Shown here: positions 28,424 to 37,429 of the stretch, piece after piece
Layout: each line of letters begins with the position of its first letter
How positions within the stretch are numbered: the stretch's first letter is position 1
Assembly: GCA_030447665.1 (NCBI GenBank)
Contig: JAUJOJ010000002.1
Location: forward strand, 92,547 to 156,546
DNA length: 64,000 nucleotides
DNA from: Allosphingosinicella sp.
GTDB lineage: Bacteria; Pseudomonadota; Alphaproteobacteria; Sphingomonadales; Sphingomonadaceae
Direction: 5' to 3'
Position numbers and translations under genes: made by a program
The notes under the pieces: generated by a model
Told to the model about the DNA's origin: nothing
What the model saw: the letters and a program-made list of their open reading frames with translations, nothing else
Database searches by the model: none

Positions 28424-28624
28424 TTAGTCGCGGGTGCGGCGCCCCTTGCGGCCGTTGTAGATCTTCTTGGCGACATAGCCGCCGGCCAGCATCAGGCCGA
28501 GCGGCCCGAACGCACGCTTGGCCAGCGCCGGCGCCAGCGCTCCATAGATCATGCCGCGGCCGCCCGTGCCGTAGCGGTCCGCCACCTTCTTGCCGATAAT
28601 TGCGCCGGCGATCTTCCCAATCAT
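28424..28624 (-). CDS. small glycine-rich membrane-associated hypothetical protein
   Basis: A 66-residue basic protein from ATG 28624 (MIGKIAGAIIGKKVADRYG), with a Gly/Ala-rich hydrophobic middle (YGALAPALAKRAFGPLGLMLAGGYVAKKIY) and a basic tail. It resembles small uncharacterised sphingomonad proteins. It is convergent with the PBP gene. Confidence 0.65.
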   Translation of the reverse strand: MIGKIAGAIIGKKVADRYGTGGRGMIYGALAPALAKRAFGPLGLMLAGGYVAKKIYNGRKGRRTRD

Positions 28625-28686
28625 GTGCTTACTCCGTTCAAAAGTCGTTACGGACAAGAGCGCGGGAAGGGGCGCGAATGTTCCCT

Positions 28687-31014
28687 TCAGTCGAGGAACA
28701 GCTCGGCCGCCGCCTCGACGATCGCGTCCACATCCAGCCGATATTCGCGGTAGAGGTCGCCAAGATCACCCGTCTGGCCGAAGCGGTCGATACCGAGCGG
28801 GCTGACGCGCTGCCCCAGGACGCCGCCGAGCCATGACAATGAGGCGGGAGCGCCATCGAGCAGGGTGACGAGGCCGGCGCTTCGGGAGAGCGGCGCCAGC
28901 AGCTGCTCGATATGGGAAGGAGCGGCGCCCTTTCCTGCCCCGGACCGCCAGCGGGCGCTTGTGCGCGCGCTCCAGCCACGGTGGAGAAGGTCGGGCGAGG
29001 TGACGGCGAGCAGGCCAAGGCCGGGCACGTCGTCCTTCAGCGCCTCCCAGGCGGCAAGCGCCTCGGGAGCGACGGCGCCCGAATAGACGATCGCGGCCTC
29101 CGCTCCGGCCGCGGGCTCGCGCAGCCAATAGCCGCCCTCGACGGCGCCCGCCCTCCAGCTCTCGTCGGTCCGCTCGGGCTGGCGGATCGTGCGGGTGGTG
29201 AGGCGGAGATAGATGCTCTCACCGTCCGGCCGCTGCATCAGGCGGAAGCCTTCCTCCATCAGCAAAGCGAGCTCGTCGACGAAGGCAGGCTCGTAGTGGC
29301 GCAGGCCCGGCTGGCCAAGCGCGATGAGCGGCGGGTTGATCGACTGGTGCGCCCCGCCTTCCGGTCCGAGCGTCACGCCCGAAGGCGTCGCCACCAGCAT
29401 GAAGCGGGCGTCCTGATAGCAGGCATAGTTCAGCGCATCGAGGCCGCGGGCGATGAAGGGATCGTAGACGGTGCCGATCGGGAAAAGCCGCTCGCCGAAC
29501 AGGTCGCCGGCGAGGCCGAACGCGGCCAGCATCAGGAACAGATTGTTCTCCGCAATGCCAAGCTCGACATGCTGGCCGGCGCTCGTGGCGCCCCATTTCT
29601 GGGCTGACGGGATCCTGGCCGCGGCGAACACGTCCGCCAGCTCCTGGCGGCGGAACAGGCCGCGCTGGTTCACCCAGGCGCCGAGGTTGGTGGAGACGGT
29701 GACATCGGGCGAGGTCGTCACGATGCGATCAGCCAGCGCACTTCCGGCGCGGGACAGATCGAGCAGGATGCGGCCGAACGACGCCTGGGTGGACTGCTCC
29801 TCTCCCGACGGCGGGGCAAAGGCGGGGACTTCCGCTACGTTCCACGGCCGCTGCCGCTTCTGGCGGGCGATGCGGCTGTTCTCGACGGCGGCGCGCGCCG
29901 CCTCCGCCGCATTGCCGCCGAGGCCGGCATAGGGCTCCCATTCCTCGCCTTCGGCGATGCCCATCCGCACGCGAAGCGCCGCGATCTGGCCGGGGTTCAT
30001 GAGGCCGGCATGATTGTCCTTGTGGCCGGCGAAGGGGAGCCCCTGCCCTTTCACGGTATAAGCGATGAAGAGCGTCGGCACGTCGTCCCGCGCGCCGTCG
30101 AAGGCTTCGACTAGACTCGCCATGTCGTGGCCGGCGAGATTCGTCATCAGCGCCGCCAGCATGTCGTCGTCCCGGGCGTCGAGGATCGGCTTCACGGCTG
30201 GAGCGTCCTTCAGCAGCCGCTCGCGCCAGGCGCCGCCGCCGAGATAGGTGAGCGCCGCATAATCGGCATTGCCGGCCGCATCGATCCAGGCCTTGAGCTC
30301 CGCGCCGCCGGGCTCGGCGAAGGCGGCTTCCATCTGCGTGCCGTATTTAAGCGTCACCACCCGCCAGCCGCAGCTCGCGAAGATCTCGTCGAAGCGGCTG
30401 AACATCCGCTCTGCGGTCGTGGCATCGAGCGACTGCCGGTTATAGTCGACGATCCACCAGCAATTGCGGATGTCGTGCTTGTACGCCTCGATCAGGCATT
30501 CGTAGATATTGCCCTCGTCCAATTCGGCGTCGCCCATCAGCGCCACCATGCGGCCCGCCTCGGACGGCGCCATCATGCCGTGGGCGAGAAGATAATCCTG
30601 CACGAGACTGGCAAAGGCGGTGACGGCGACGCCGAGGCCGACCGAACCCGTCGAGAAATCGACCGGGATCCTGTCCTTGATCCGGCTCGGATAGCTTTGC
30701 ATGCCGCCGAAGCCGCGGAAATTCTCGAGCTGTTCGCGGCTCTGGGTGCCGAGCAGATAATGGATGGCGTGGAGCACGGGCCCGGCATGGGGCTTCACCG
30801 CCACCTTGTCGTTCGGCCCCAGCGCGTGGAAATAGAGCGCGGCCATGATCGCCGTCATCGAGGCGCAGCTCGCCTGGTGGCCGCCGACCTTCAGGCCGTC
30901 TCTGCTCTCGCGCAGGTGATTGGCGTTGTGGATCGTCCAGGCGGAGAGCCAGCGCAGCCGATCGTCGAGCAGGCGGAGCGCGTCCAGATCGGGCGTTTCA
31001 GTTTTCTTCAGCAT
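28687..31014 (-). CDS. thiamine-diphosphate enzyme, transketolase / AceE-like E1
   Basis: A 775-residue ThDP-dependent protein resembling the homodimeric pyruvate dehydrogenase E1 (COG2609) and transketolases. The N-terminal ThDP domain has SMTAIMAALYFHAL, and GDAELDEGNIYECLIEAYKH..WWIVDYNRQSLD, an AceE-type GDxExDE..N motif. The pyrimidine-binding domain contains AGQHVELGIAENNLFLMLAAFGL (catalytic Glu) and PEGGAHQSINPPL. A C-terminal ligand domain is present. No E2 or E3 genes are nearby, so complex membership cannot be claimed. ATG 31014 with a GGAAG-like RBS. The physiological 2-oxo acid or ketose substrate is undefined. Confidence 0.85.
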   Translation of the reverse strand: MLKKTETPDLDALRLLDDRLRWLSAWTIHNANHLRESRDGLKVGGHQASCASMTAIMAALYFHALGPNDKVAVKPHAGPVLHAIHYLLGTQSREQLENFRGFGGMQSYPSRIKDRIPVDFSTGSVGLGVAVTAFASLVQDYLLAHGMMAPSEAGRMVALMGDAELDEGNIYECLIEAYKHDIRNCWWIVDYNRQSLDATTAERMFSRFDEIFASCGWRVVTLKYGTQMEAAFAEPGGAELKAWIDAAGNADYAALTYLGGGAWRERLLKDAPAVKPILDARDDDMLAALMTNLAGHDMASLVEAFDGARDDVPTLFIAYTVKGQGLPFAGHKDNHAGLMNPGQIAALRVRMGIAEGEEWEPYAGLGGNAAEAARAAVENSRIARQKRQRPWNVAEVPAFAPPSGEEQSTQASFGRILLDLSRAGSALADRIVTTSPDVTVSTNLGAWVNQRGLFRRQELADVFAAARIPSAQKWGATSAGQHVELGIAENNLFLMLAAFGLAGDLFGERLFPIGTVYDPFIARGLDALNYACYQDARFMLVATPSGVTLGPEGGAHQSINPPLIALGQPGLRHYEPAFVDELALLMEEGFRLMQRPDGESIYLRLTTRTIRQPERTDESWRAGAVEGGYWLREPAAGAEAAIVYSGAVAPEALAAWEALKDDVPGLGLLAVTSPDLLHRGWSARTSARWRSGAGKGAAPSHIEQLLAPLSRSAGLVTLLDGAPASLSWLGGVLGQRVSPLGIDRFGQTGDLGDLYREYRLDVDAIVEAAAELFLD

Positions 31015-31148
31015 ACTGCCTTCCGTTGGGGAATGGGCTTGGCGAAGCCTTTCCTCCCTTTGCTCGGCGGTGCAAGGAGGGAAGATCGCCGCCGAACGTT
31101 TCCCCCGTTGGCGCGGCAGCTCGCAAAGGTCCGGGATCGCTGCACCCG

Positions 31149-32051
31149 TCACCTGTCTCGGAGATGATCGGCAAGCGCTTGTTCCAGGACGGACCGAGGA
31201 TCAAAGCCCGGCAGGTTGTTCCCGGTCATGCCGGCCGACACGATGAGGGCCTTCCACAAGGCCCAGCCGCGGCCACGGCGCCAGCTGTCCCGATCCGGCG
31301 CCAAGGCGGCGCGGAATGCGGCGCGCATGTCCGCATCGAAGAAGGTCCAGGCGAGCGCCAGGTCGCATGCGGGATCGCCCACTGCGCAACAGCCGAAATC
31401 GATCACGGCTTTTAGCGTCCCGCCCCGCACCAGCAGGTTGCCGGGGCTCAAATCCCCGTGGAGCCACACAGGGGGGCCTTGCCAGGCGGCAGCAAGGGCC
31501 GCGTCCCAAGCGCCGATTGCCGCTTCGGCATCGATCCGATTGCCGAGCAGTGCAATCGCGCCCCTCGCCTCGCCATCGTAGACTGCCAGTTGGCCGCCGC
31601 GATGAAAGTTGTGGGGGCCCGGCGGCGGTCCGCCTGTCGGCTCGATCCGCTGCAAGGCCTCCATGAAACCGGCCAGCGACACGGCGAAACCTCCAGCATC
31701 GCGGACATGCCCCCGATCCGCCGTGTCTCCCTCCAGCCACGCGTAGACGGACCACGGCCAGGCATAGCCTTCCCCGGGCCGCCCCATTGCCAGCGGCACA
31801 GGGATTGCGACCGGCAGCATCGGCGCGAGGAGCGGCAGCCAGTGCTGCTCCTTTTCCACCTGCGGAGCATATATTTCAGCGCTTGGCAGCCGGACGACCA
31901 TGCGTTCGCCCAGGCGGAAGCTCCTATTGTCCCAGCCGCCGAACGCCACCGGCTCGACGGGAAGATCCGCCCATCGGGGAAATTGCGCCCTCACCAAGCG
32001 GCGCACGAGCCCGGCATCGATGGACTCAGCTTGCGACACGCTGCCCCTCAC
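31149..32051 (-). CDS. aminoglycoside phosphotransferase-fold kinase
   Basis: A 300-residue APH/ChoK-like kinase. An N-lobe nucleotide-binding segment is FGGWDNRSFRLGERMVVRLP. The catalytic loop is HGDLSPGNLLV (His198-Asp200, Asn205) and the metal-binding Asp is in VIDFGCCAVGDPACDLA (218-220 DFG). GTG start at 32051. It lies 21 nt downstream of the GH84 gene on the same strand, indicating one operon. A kinase acting on a sugar, amino sugar or other small molecule released by the glycosidase is an inference; antibiotic resistance is not implied by the fold. Confidence 0.88.
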   Translation of the reverse strand: MRGSVSQAESIDAGLVRRLVRAQFPRWADLPVEPVAFGGWDNRSFRLGERMVVRLPSAEIYAPQVEKEQHWLPLLAPMLPVAIPVPLAMGRPGEGYAWPWSVYAWLEGDTADRGHVRDAGGFAVSLAGFMEALQRIEPTGGPPPGPHNFHRGGQLAVYDGEARGAIALLGNRIDAEAAIGAWDAALAAAWQGPPVWLHGDLSPGNLLVRGGTLKAVIDFGCCAVGDPACDLALAWTFFDADMRAAFRAALAPDRDSWRRGRGWALWKALIVSAGMTGNNLPGFDPRSVLEQALADHLRDR

Positions 32052-32072
32052 CGCAGAGGCATGGTCGGTAGA

Positions 32073-33158
32073 TCATTGGGTCTGAACGGTCTCGCCCGAG
32101 GTCGCATAGCGGCCGTCCAGCCATGCGACGACCTCTCGCGCCGCGGGATGATCGATGGGAGCATAGCGCCCACGAAGCCGTTCGCGAGCGCCGCCGAGGC
32201 GGTCGAGCCCCGCATCGGCGAGCGACAGCAAGTCTCCCAAGAGCATCTCTGCCAGATCCTCACCGGCGACAATCCGAGCCGCTTCGAGAAAAGCCGCTCC
32301 ATAGGCATATCCGTCACCGTCGCGGTAGCTGGCCGCGAGCGTCAGCGCGGGGATGCAGCCGAGCAAGGGTTGCAGCGCCGGATTGATGGCATGGCCTGCA
32401 ATGCGGTTCGCAATAGCAGCAGGACGGCCCGTAAATCCACGCAGATGAAGGTGCTGAGACATGCGCGGCCCGTCGTTCACCGGATAATTGTCCCACAAAA
32501 ACGGCTTGCGCCCGAGCTGCTCGGCGACCCGCCCCAGATGCGCCGTCGATTGCTCGCGCGAGCACACCTCTTCGCCGGTCCAGAACACCTCCACTTGTCG
32601 ATCGAGCAATCGGCCCAGGGACTCTAGATAATCATCCGGCCGCTTGCCGAACGCACGATCCAGAACCGGGTCGAACGAATAATAAGTCGGGCAGATCAGC
32701 AGGCGCTCGGCTTGGGTGCGGGAGGCGACGAAGTGCATCATCTCGGCCTGCCGTTCCGCAAGGTCGGGCACATCGCCCCTCATGTCATCGAACAGGATCG
32801 CCAGATCGTTGAGGCCGAGCGCATCGAGTGCGGCGATCTTGGCCGACAGCGCCTCCCGTGTCGGGCCGTCGAAATCGAGGTAAGCCTCATAGGGGCTGAG
32901 GCCGACGCCGAACCGCACGCCCGCCCCGCGGCAGGCCGCGGCGAAGCCGGCGAGAGCCGCCTCCTCCGCCTCGGGATGCGGTTCGCGCCACTGGCGGCGG
33001 AGGTACACATCCGCCTTGGGGGCATAGTAGAAGAAGCCGTAGCCGTGCTTCGCCAACAGCTCCATCACCTGCCGACGCTCAGTCCAGGACCAGGCCGGAC
33101 CGAAATATCCCTCGATGATTCCGAGCTCGGTCGGGAGCGTCTGCAAGGCTTCAAACAT
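32073..33158 (-). CDS. GH84-type beta-N-acetylglucosaminidase (O-GlcNAcase-like)
   Basis: A 361-residue single-domain GH84 enzyme. The N-terminal signature is GIIEGYFGPAWSWTERR; YYAPKADVYLRRQWREP binds the sugar; the catalytic aspartate pair is in LAILFDDMRGD (Asp124-Asp125), the residues that assist and protonate in substrate-assisted catalysis. ICPTYYS and FLWDNYPVND follow, also family-typical. No signal peptide, so it is predicted cytoplasmic. GH84 enzymes remove GlcNAc from proteins or glycans. It is the first gene of a two-gene operon with the APH-like kinase. A family start MFEALQTLPTELGIIEG is used. Confidence 0.9.
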   Translation of the reverse strand: MFEALQTLPTELGIIEGYFGPAWSWTERRQVMELLAKHGYGFFYYAPKADVYLRRQWREPHPEAEEAALAGFAAACRGAGVRFGVGLSPYEAYLDFDGPTREALSAKIAALDALGLNDLAILFDDMRGDVPDLAERQAEMMHFVASRTQAERLLICPTYYSFDPVLDRAFGKRPDDYLESLGRLLDRQVEVFWTGEEVCSREQSTAHLGRVAEQLGRKPFLWDNYPVNDGPRMSQHLHLRGFTGRPAAIANRIAGHAINPALQPLLGCIPALTLAASYRDGDGYAYGAAFLEAARIVAGEDLAEMLLGDLLSLADAGLDRLGGARERLRGRYAPIDHPAAREVVAWLDGRYATSGETVQTQ

Positions 33159-33348
33159 CGAGGCTGCCCATTCTCATTCGGGAAATTCGTGACTTGCCGT
33201 CCCGGCCATACGATTCTGCTTCACCATGAAAAGGGCGGCGATGCCGCCGCGCTCGATTTCCTCTCCACCTCGATAACAACCCGGCTGCATCCATGTCTAG
33301 GCGGTGTCGGGCACTTGCCGGAGCGCGGCCGAACGGGGTGCGAGGCAT

Positions 33349-33382
33349 AAAAAAGGCGCCTGGGGGATGAAACCAGGCGCCT
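33349..33382 (-). terminator. rho-independent terminator with no obvious minus-strand gene upstream
   Basis: A 10-bp stem AGGCGCCTGG / CCAGGCGCCT with a 9-nt loop, followed on the minus strand by TTTTTTT. The nearest minus-strand gene (GH84) starts downstream of it at 33158, and nothing on the minus strand is annotated to its right before the plus-strand radical SAM gene at 33530. It may end a small non-coding RNA transcribed from about 33500 to 33350, or protect the GH84 operon from read-through. Confidence 0.7.
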
Positions 33383-33512
33383 GGCAAGCATCACGGCCTG
33401 CTGCGCACAATTTAAGCAAATGGTGGAGTTTCACCTACCCCTAACCCTGGGGGTGCACGCCCACCCAAGCCTGATCCTTTCCGGTGGGTCGGTCTGGACA
33501 AATGCGGTTGCA

Positions 33513-33527
33513 GAACATAGATAGAAC
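33513..33527. promoter_or_regulatory. LexA (SOS) operator overlapping a promoter
   Basis: GAAC-ATAGATA-GAAC, the direct-repeat LexA box of alphaproteobacteria (GTTC-N7-GTTC on the other strand), ends 2 nt before the ATG of the radical SAM gene. A plausible -35 TGGACA (33495-33500) lies 17 bp from a TAGATA (33518-33523) inside the box, so LexA would block RNA polymerase directly. Such a placement implies a very short or leaderless transcript. Confidence 0.7.
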
Positions 33528-33529
33528 AT

Positions 33530-34774
33530 ATGTCGCGTTTGGACACTCGGGAGAAGCTCGCCATCCTTGCGGACGCGGCGAAATACGATGCGAGCTGCGC
33601 ATCCTCGGGAACGGCCAAGCGGGACAGCGCCGGCGGCAAGGGCATCGGCTCGACTGAAGGCATGGGCATCTGCCATGCCTACGCACCGGACGGCCGCTGC
33701 ATTTCGCTCCTCAAGATCCTGCTGACCAACAGTTGCATCTTCGACTGCCATTATTGCATCAACCGCAAGAGCTCGAACGTGCGCCGCGCGCGCTTCACGG
33801 CGGAGGAGGTGGTCCAGCTCACGCTCTCGTTCTACAAGCGCAACTATATCGAAGGACTGTTCCTCTCCTCAGGCATCATCCGCTCGTCTAATTATACGAT
33901 GGAGCAGATCGTCGAGGTCGCCAGGAGTTTGCGCGAGGATCATGATTTTCGCGGCTATATCCACCTCAAGACCATTCCCGACGCCGATCCGGAGCTGATC
34001 CGCACGGCAGGGCTTTACGCCGACCGCATCTCCATCAATGTCGAGCTTCCCACGACACGCGGGCTGAAGCGGCTCGCCCCGGAGAAGGACGGCGATCAGA
34101 TCGAGGGCGCGATGAAAGGGATGAAATCCGCCATCGCCGAGGGGCAGGATGCGAAGAAGCGGTTCAAGTCCGCTCCCAGCTATGCGCCGGCGGGTCAGTC
34201 GACCCAGATGATCGTTGGCGCCGACAGTGCGACTGACACCGAGATCGTCGGCAAGGCGAGCCGGCTCTACGACCTTTTCTCGCTGCGGCGCGTCTATTAT
34301 TCGGCCTTTTCGCCGATCCCGGACTCCAGTGCGGTGCTTCCGCTCCAGCGTCCGCCGCTGATGCGGGAGCACCGGCTCTACCAATCGGACTGGCTGATGC
34401 GCTTCTACGGCTTCAAGCCAACCGAGGTGGTGCAGGCCGCCGGACCTGACGGAATGCTCCCGCTCGACATCGATCCAAAGCTCGCTTGGGCGCTGAAGTT
34501 TCGCGAGCATTTTCCGCTCGACGTCAACCGCGCGCCGCGCGAGCTTCTGCTCCGCATTCCCGGACTCGGAGTAAAGGCGGTCGACCGCATCCTCTCGTCC
34601 CGTCGCTGGCGGAGGCTCAGCCTCGACGATGTGGCGCGGCTCACCGTGTCCGTCGCCAAGGTTCGTCCGTTCATCGTCGCCGAAGGGTGGCGGCCGACGC
34701 TCCTCACCGACCAGGCAGATCTGAAGCAGCGGATGAAGCCAAGGTCGGAACAGCTGGAGCTGTTCGCGGCTTAG
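33530..34774 (+). CDS. putative DNA modification/repair radical SAM protein
   Basis: A 414-residue radical SAM enzyme with the [4Fe-4S] motif CIFDCHYC (Cys69, Cys73, Cys76), spaced CxxxCxxC. It matches the rSAM family that is linked to a UDG-like protein (TIGR03916-type): MSRLDTREKLAILADAAKYDASCASSGT at the start, GLFLSSGIIRSSNYTMEQ, STQMIVGADSATDTEIV, and a helix-hairpin-helix near the C terminus (LLLRIPGLGVKAVDRIL). Function is unproven; a DNA-related reaction is suggested by the HhH and by the partner udgX downstream. The LexA box at 33513 predicts SOS induction. Confidence 0.9.
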   Translation: MSRLDTREKLAILADAAKYDASCASSGTAKRDSAGGKGIGSTEGMGICHAYAPDGRCISLLKILLTNSCIFDCHYCINRKSSNVRRARFTAEEVVQLTLSFYKRNYIEGLFLSSGIIRSSNYTMEQIVEVARSLREDHDFRGYIHLKTIPDADPELIRTAGLYADRISINVELPTTRGLKRLAPEKDGDQIEGAMKGMKSAIAEGQDAKKRFKSAPSYAPAGQSTQMIVGADSATDTEIVGKASRLYDLFSLRRVYYSAFSPIPDSSAVLPLQRPPLMREHRLYQSDWLMRFYGFKPTEVVQAAGPDGMLPLDIDPKLAWALKFREHFPLDVNRAPRELLLRIPGLGVKAVDRILSSRRWRRLSLDDVARLTVSVAKVRPFIVAEGWRPTLLTDQADLKQRMKPRSEQLELFAA

Positions 34775-34792
34775 GGTGAGCGGGAGAAGAGG

Positions 34793-34939
34793 ATGGTCGC
34801 CGGCGTCCAGCCGTTTCTGATGTTCCAGGGGAGTGCCGCGGAGGCACCTGACCTTCTACACCTCGCTCGATCGCTTCAGCTTGCTTCTCGCCTGCGTGAA
34901 AGACCGGTTCGGCGTCGCCTGGCAGCTCAGCCTCCCCTG
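34793..34939 (+). pseudogene. internally deleted VOC/PhnB-like gene
   Basis: Starts like a PhnB/3-demethylubiquinone-type VOC protein: MVAGVQPFLMFQGSAAEA. A frame slip follows, then TFYTSL, and directly the C-terminal end DRFGVAWQLSLP and stop. About 75-80 central codons of the family are missing. It sits in the 167-bp gap between the radical SAM gene and udgX and cannot make a functional protein as written. Confidence 0.55.
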
Positions 34940-34941
34940 AA

Positions 34942-36328
34942 ATGCGCGTCGCGCGGCTGGAGCATGAAGAGGATTTCGACGGCTGGCGGAGGGCCGCGCG
35001 GGCGCTTGCTCTCGCGCGAGTGCCGCCCGAGGATGTGGTCTGGCAGGTGGACGGAGGCTTCGCCGACCTTTTCGGTGATGAGGCCGATGTCGAGAGCGGT
35101 GACGGACCGGCCTTTTCGGTGCCGCGGCCGTTCGTGGAGCTTGCCCGCTCGGTCATCTGCCATTTCGACCCGGAGCGGTTCGCGCTGCTTTACACTTTGC
35201 TGCTCCGTCTCCGCGCCCAGCCGAAGGCGATGGAGGATCGCGCCGATCCGCTGGTCCAGCGCCTGGAGCGGATGGCGAAGGAGGTGCGGCGCGACATGCA
35301 CAAGATGCACGCCTTCGTTCGCTTTCGGGAGGTCGAAGCGGATGGAGGCACCCGTTACGTCGCCTGGTTCGAGCCCGAGCATCATATCGTCCGCACCAAT
35401 GCGGGCTTCTTCGTGCGCCGCTTCAACACGATGCGCTGGTCGATCCTGACGCCGGAACTGTCGATCCACTGGGACGGCGAGACGCTGGCCGAGAGCCCCG
35501 GCGCCACCCGCGCGGAGGCGCCCGACGGCGATCCTATCGAGGAGACCTGGAAGACCTATTATGCCTCGATCTTCAATCCGGCGCGGGTGAAGGTGAAGGC
35601 CATGACCAAGGAGATGCCGAAGAAATATTGGAAAAACATGCCCGAGACGGCGTTGGTCGGGGAGCTGATTGCAGGCGCGCAGGCACGCGAGGCGAAGATG
35701 GTGGAAGCTTCAAGAACCAGGAATCGGCGGCAATGCTCTCAAGGCATGGAAGGCGGTGCGGGCGGAAGCGACGGGCTGCACGCGCTGCGATCTTTACAGA
35801 TGCGGGACCCAGACGGTGTTCGGCGAGGGGCCGCTGGACGCGCGTATTATGTTCGTCGGAGAGCAGCCGGGAGACCAGGAGGATCGGGCGGGAAAGCCGT
35901 TCGTCGGCCCCGCCGGGCAGCTGCTCGACCGCGCCCTCGTCGAGGCAGGCGTCGACCGCTCCGCCACCTATGTCACCAATGCGGTCAAGCACTTCAAGTT
36001 CGAGCAGCGCGGCAAGCGGCGTATCCATTCCAAACCCAACGGACCCGAGATCGACGCCTGCCGCTGGTGGATCGAGCAGGAGCGGATCCTGGTCCGCCCG
36101 CCGATCACGGTCGCGCTCGGCGCGACGGCCGCGCGCTCCTTGTTCGGCAAGGCGGTGACGATCGGCGCGATGCGCGGACGGCCGCATACAGTGCCGGACG
36201 GCGGGGAAGCCTGGGTCACCGTTCACCCAAGCTTCCTGCTGCGCGTGCAGGACAATAAGGAGCAGGAATATGCCCGCTTCGTGGGCGACCTCCGAGTGAT
36301 CGGGGAGCGCGCAAGGGCGCTTGCCTAA
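34942..36328 (+). CDS. udgX: UdgX-type uracil-DNA binding protein fused to TIGR03915-like domain, frameshift between domains
   Basis: Two-domain DNA repair protein of about 460 residues. Residues 1-255 form the TIGR03915-like domain (LARLEHEEDFDGWRRAARAL, ERMAKEVRRDMHKMHAFVRF, HHIVRTNAGFFVRRFNTMRW). The C-terminal part is a family-4/UdgX uracil-DNA glycosylase: CTRCDLYRCGTQTVFGEGP (Fe-S Cys pair), FVGEQPGDQEDRAGKPFVGPAG, and the KRRIH loop in RGKRRIHSKPNGPE, whose His forms a covalent bond with DNA in characterised UdgX. The two parts are in different frames: the first runs on to 36258 as nonsense, the second reads from about 35740 to 36328. One indel between 35700 and 35745 is inferred. Downstream partner of the radical SAM gene. 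Confidence 0.85.
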
Positions 36329-36332
36329 ACTA

Positions 36333-37323
36333 TCAAAGCTTCACCAGCATCTTTCCCACATTCTCGCCCTGGAAGAGCCCGAGAAAGGCTTCCCGGTGCC
36401 GCATCTATCCCCTCGCGCACCGTCTCCCGGCTCTTCACTTGGCCGCTTGCGATCCAGCCGCCCATCTCCCGATAGAAAGCCGGCATCTCGGCCATGTAAT
36501 CGGTGTAGATGAAGCCCTTGATCGTGATCCGGGCCGAGATCACCCGCATCAGGTAGCGGAAAGCGGGCGGCTCCCCGCCATTATAGCCCTCGATCATGCC
36601 GCAGATCGCAAAGCGAGCATTGTTGCGGGCAAGGCCGAGCGCCGCATCGAGATGATCGCCGCCGACATTGTCGAAATAGACGTCGATGCCCTTTGGCGCC
36701 GCCGCCGCGAGCTGCTTCACCAGCGGCGCGGCCTTGTAATCGATCGCGGCATCGGCGCCGAGCGCGCGCACCCAGGCACATTTGTCAGGCCCGCCCGCGG
36801 GCCGATCACGGTCATTCCCCTCGCCTTGGCGATCTGCACCACCGCCGAGCCGACGGCGCCGGCGGCGGCGGACACGAAGACGATGTCGCCCTCCTTCGCG
36901 TCGGCCACCCGAAGCAGCCCGAAATAGGCGGTCGCCCCGGTGAGGCCGAGATTGCCGAGCCATTGCTGATCCGGCACGCCCATCGGCGGGACCTTGGTGA
37001 AATGCTCGGTCTTGCCCGCCGCCTGTTCGCGCCAGCCGAGCATGTGGAAGACGGTGTCGCCAGCCTTCAGGCCGGGCGCCCGGCTTTCCAGACCTTGCCG
37101 ACCGCGCCGCCCTGCATCGGCGCGCCGACTTCGAACGGCGGAACATAGCTTTTCACGTCGTTCATGCGGCCGCGCATGTAGGGATCGACCGAAAGCCAGC
37201 GATTCTCGACCCGGACCATGCCGTGCTCGAGCTCAGGAGATCGAGCTCCTTCAGCTCGAAATTGCTCATGTCCGGCATACCCGACGGGCGGGACTTCAGA
37301 TGCCATGCGCGGGTGCCGGCCAT
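36333..37323 (-). pseudogene. NADP-dependent quinone oxidoreductase-like (MDR) gene, several frameshifts
   Basis: A medium-chain dehydrogenase/reductase without zinc ligands (YncB/leukotriene B4 dehydrogenase-like), about 330 residues when repaired. From ATG 37323 (RBS GGAGAC): MSNFELKELD, ENRWLSVDPYMRGRMNDVKS, then in a second frame FHMLGWREQAAGKTEHF and VFVSAAAGAVGSAVVQIAK (NADPH-binding AxxGxxG), then in a third KCAWVRALGADAAIDYK and GIDVYFDNVGGDHLD. A G inserted near 36392 spoils the C terminus, which should read EAFLGLFQGENVGKMLVKL ending at TGA 36333. Breaks near 37237, 37090, 36800 and 36393, mostly in G/C runs, point to sequencing errors as much as decay. Confidence 0.75.
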
Positions 37324-37372
37324 GGAAGGTCTCCTGATGATGCTCCGGCGTGCCTAGCCTTGCCGACAGTAT

Positions 37373-37406
37373 AAAAAAAGCCCGGCCGCCTCACCGGCGG
37401 CCGGGC
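37373..37406 (-). terminator. rho-independent terminator after the DUF2171 gene
   Basis: An 11-bp stem GCCCGGCCGCC / GGCGGCCGGGC with a 5-nt loop, followed on the minus strand by TTTTTTT. Located 24 nt beyond the stop codon of the minus-strand DUF2171 gene. Confidence 0.85.
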
Positions 37407-37429
37407 CTCTTTCGCGCCCGTGCGACGGA

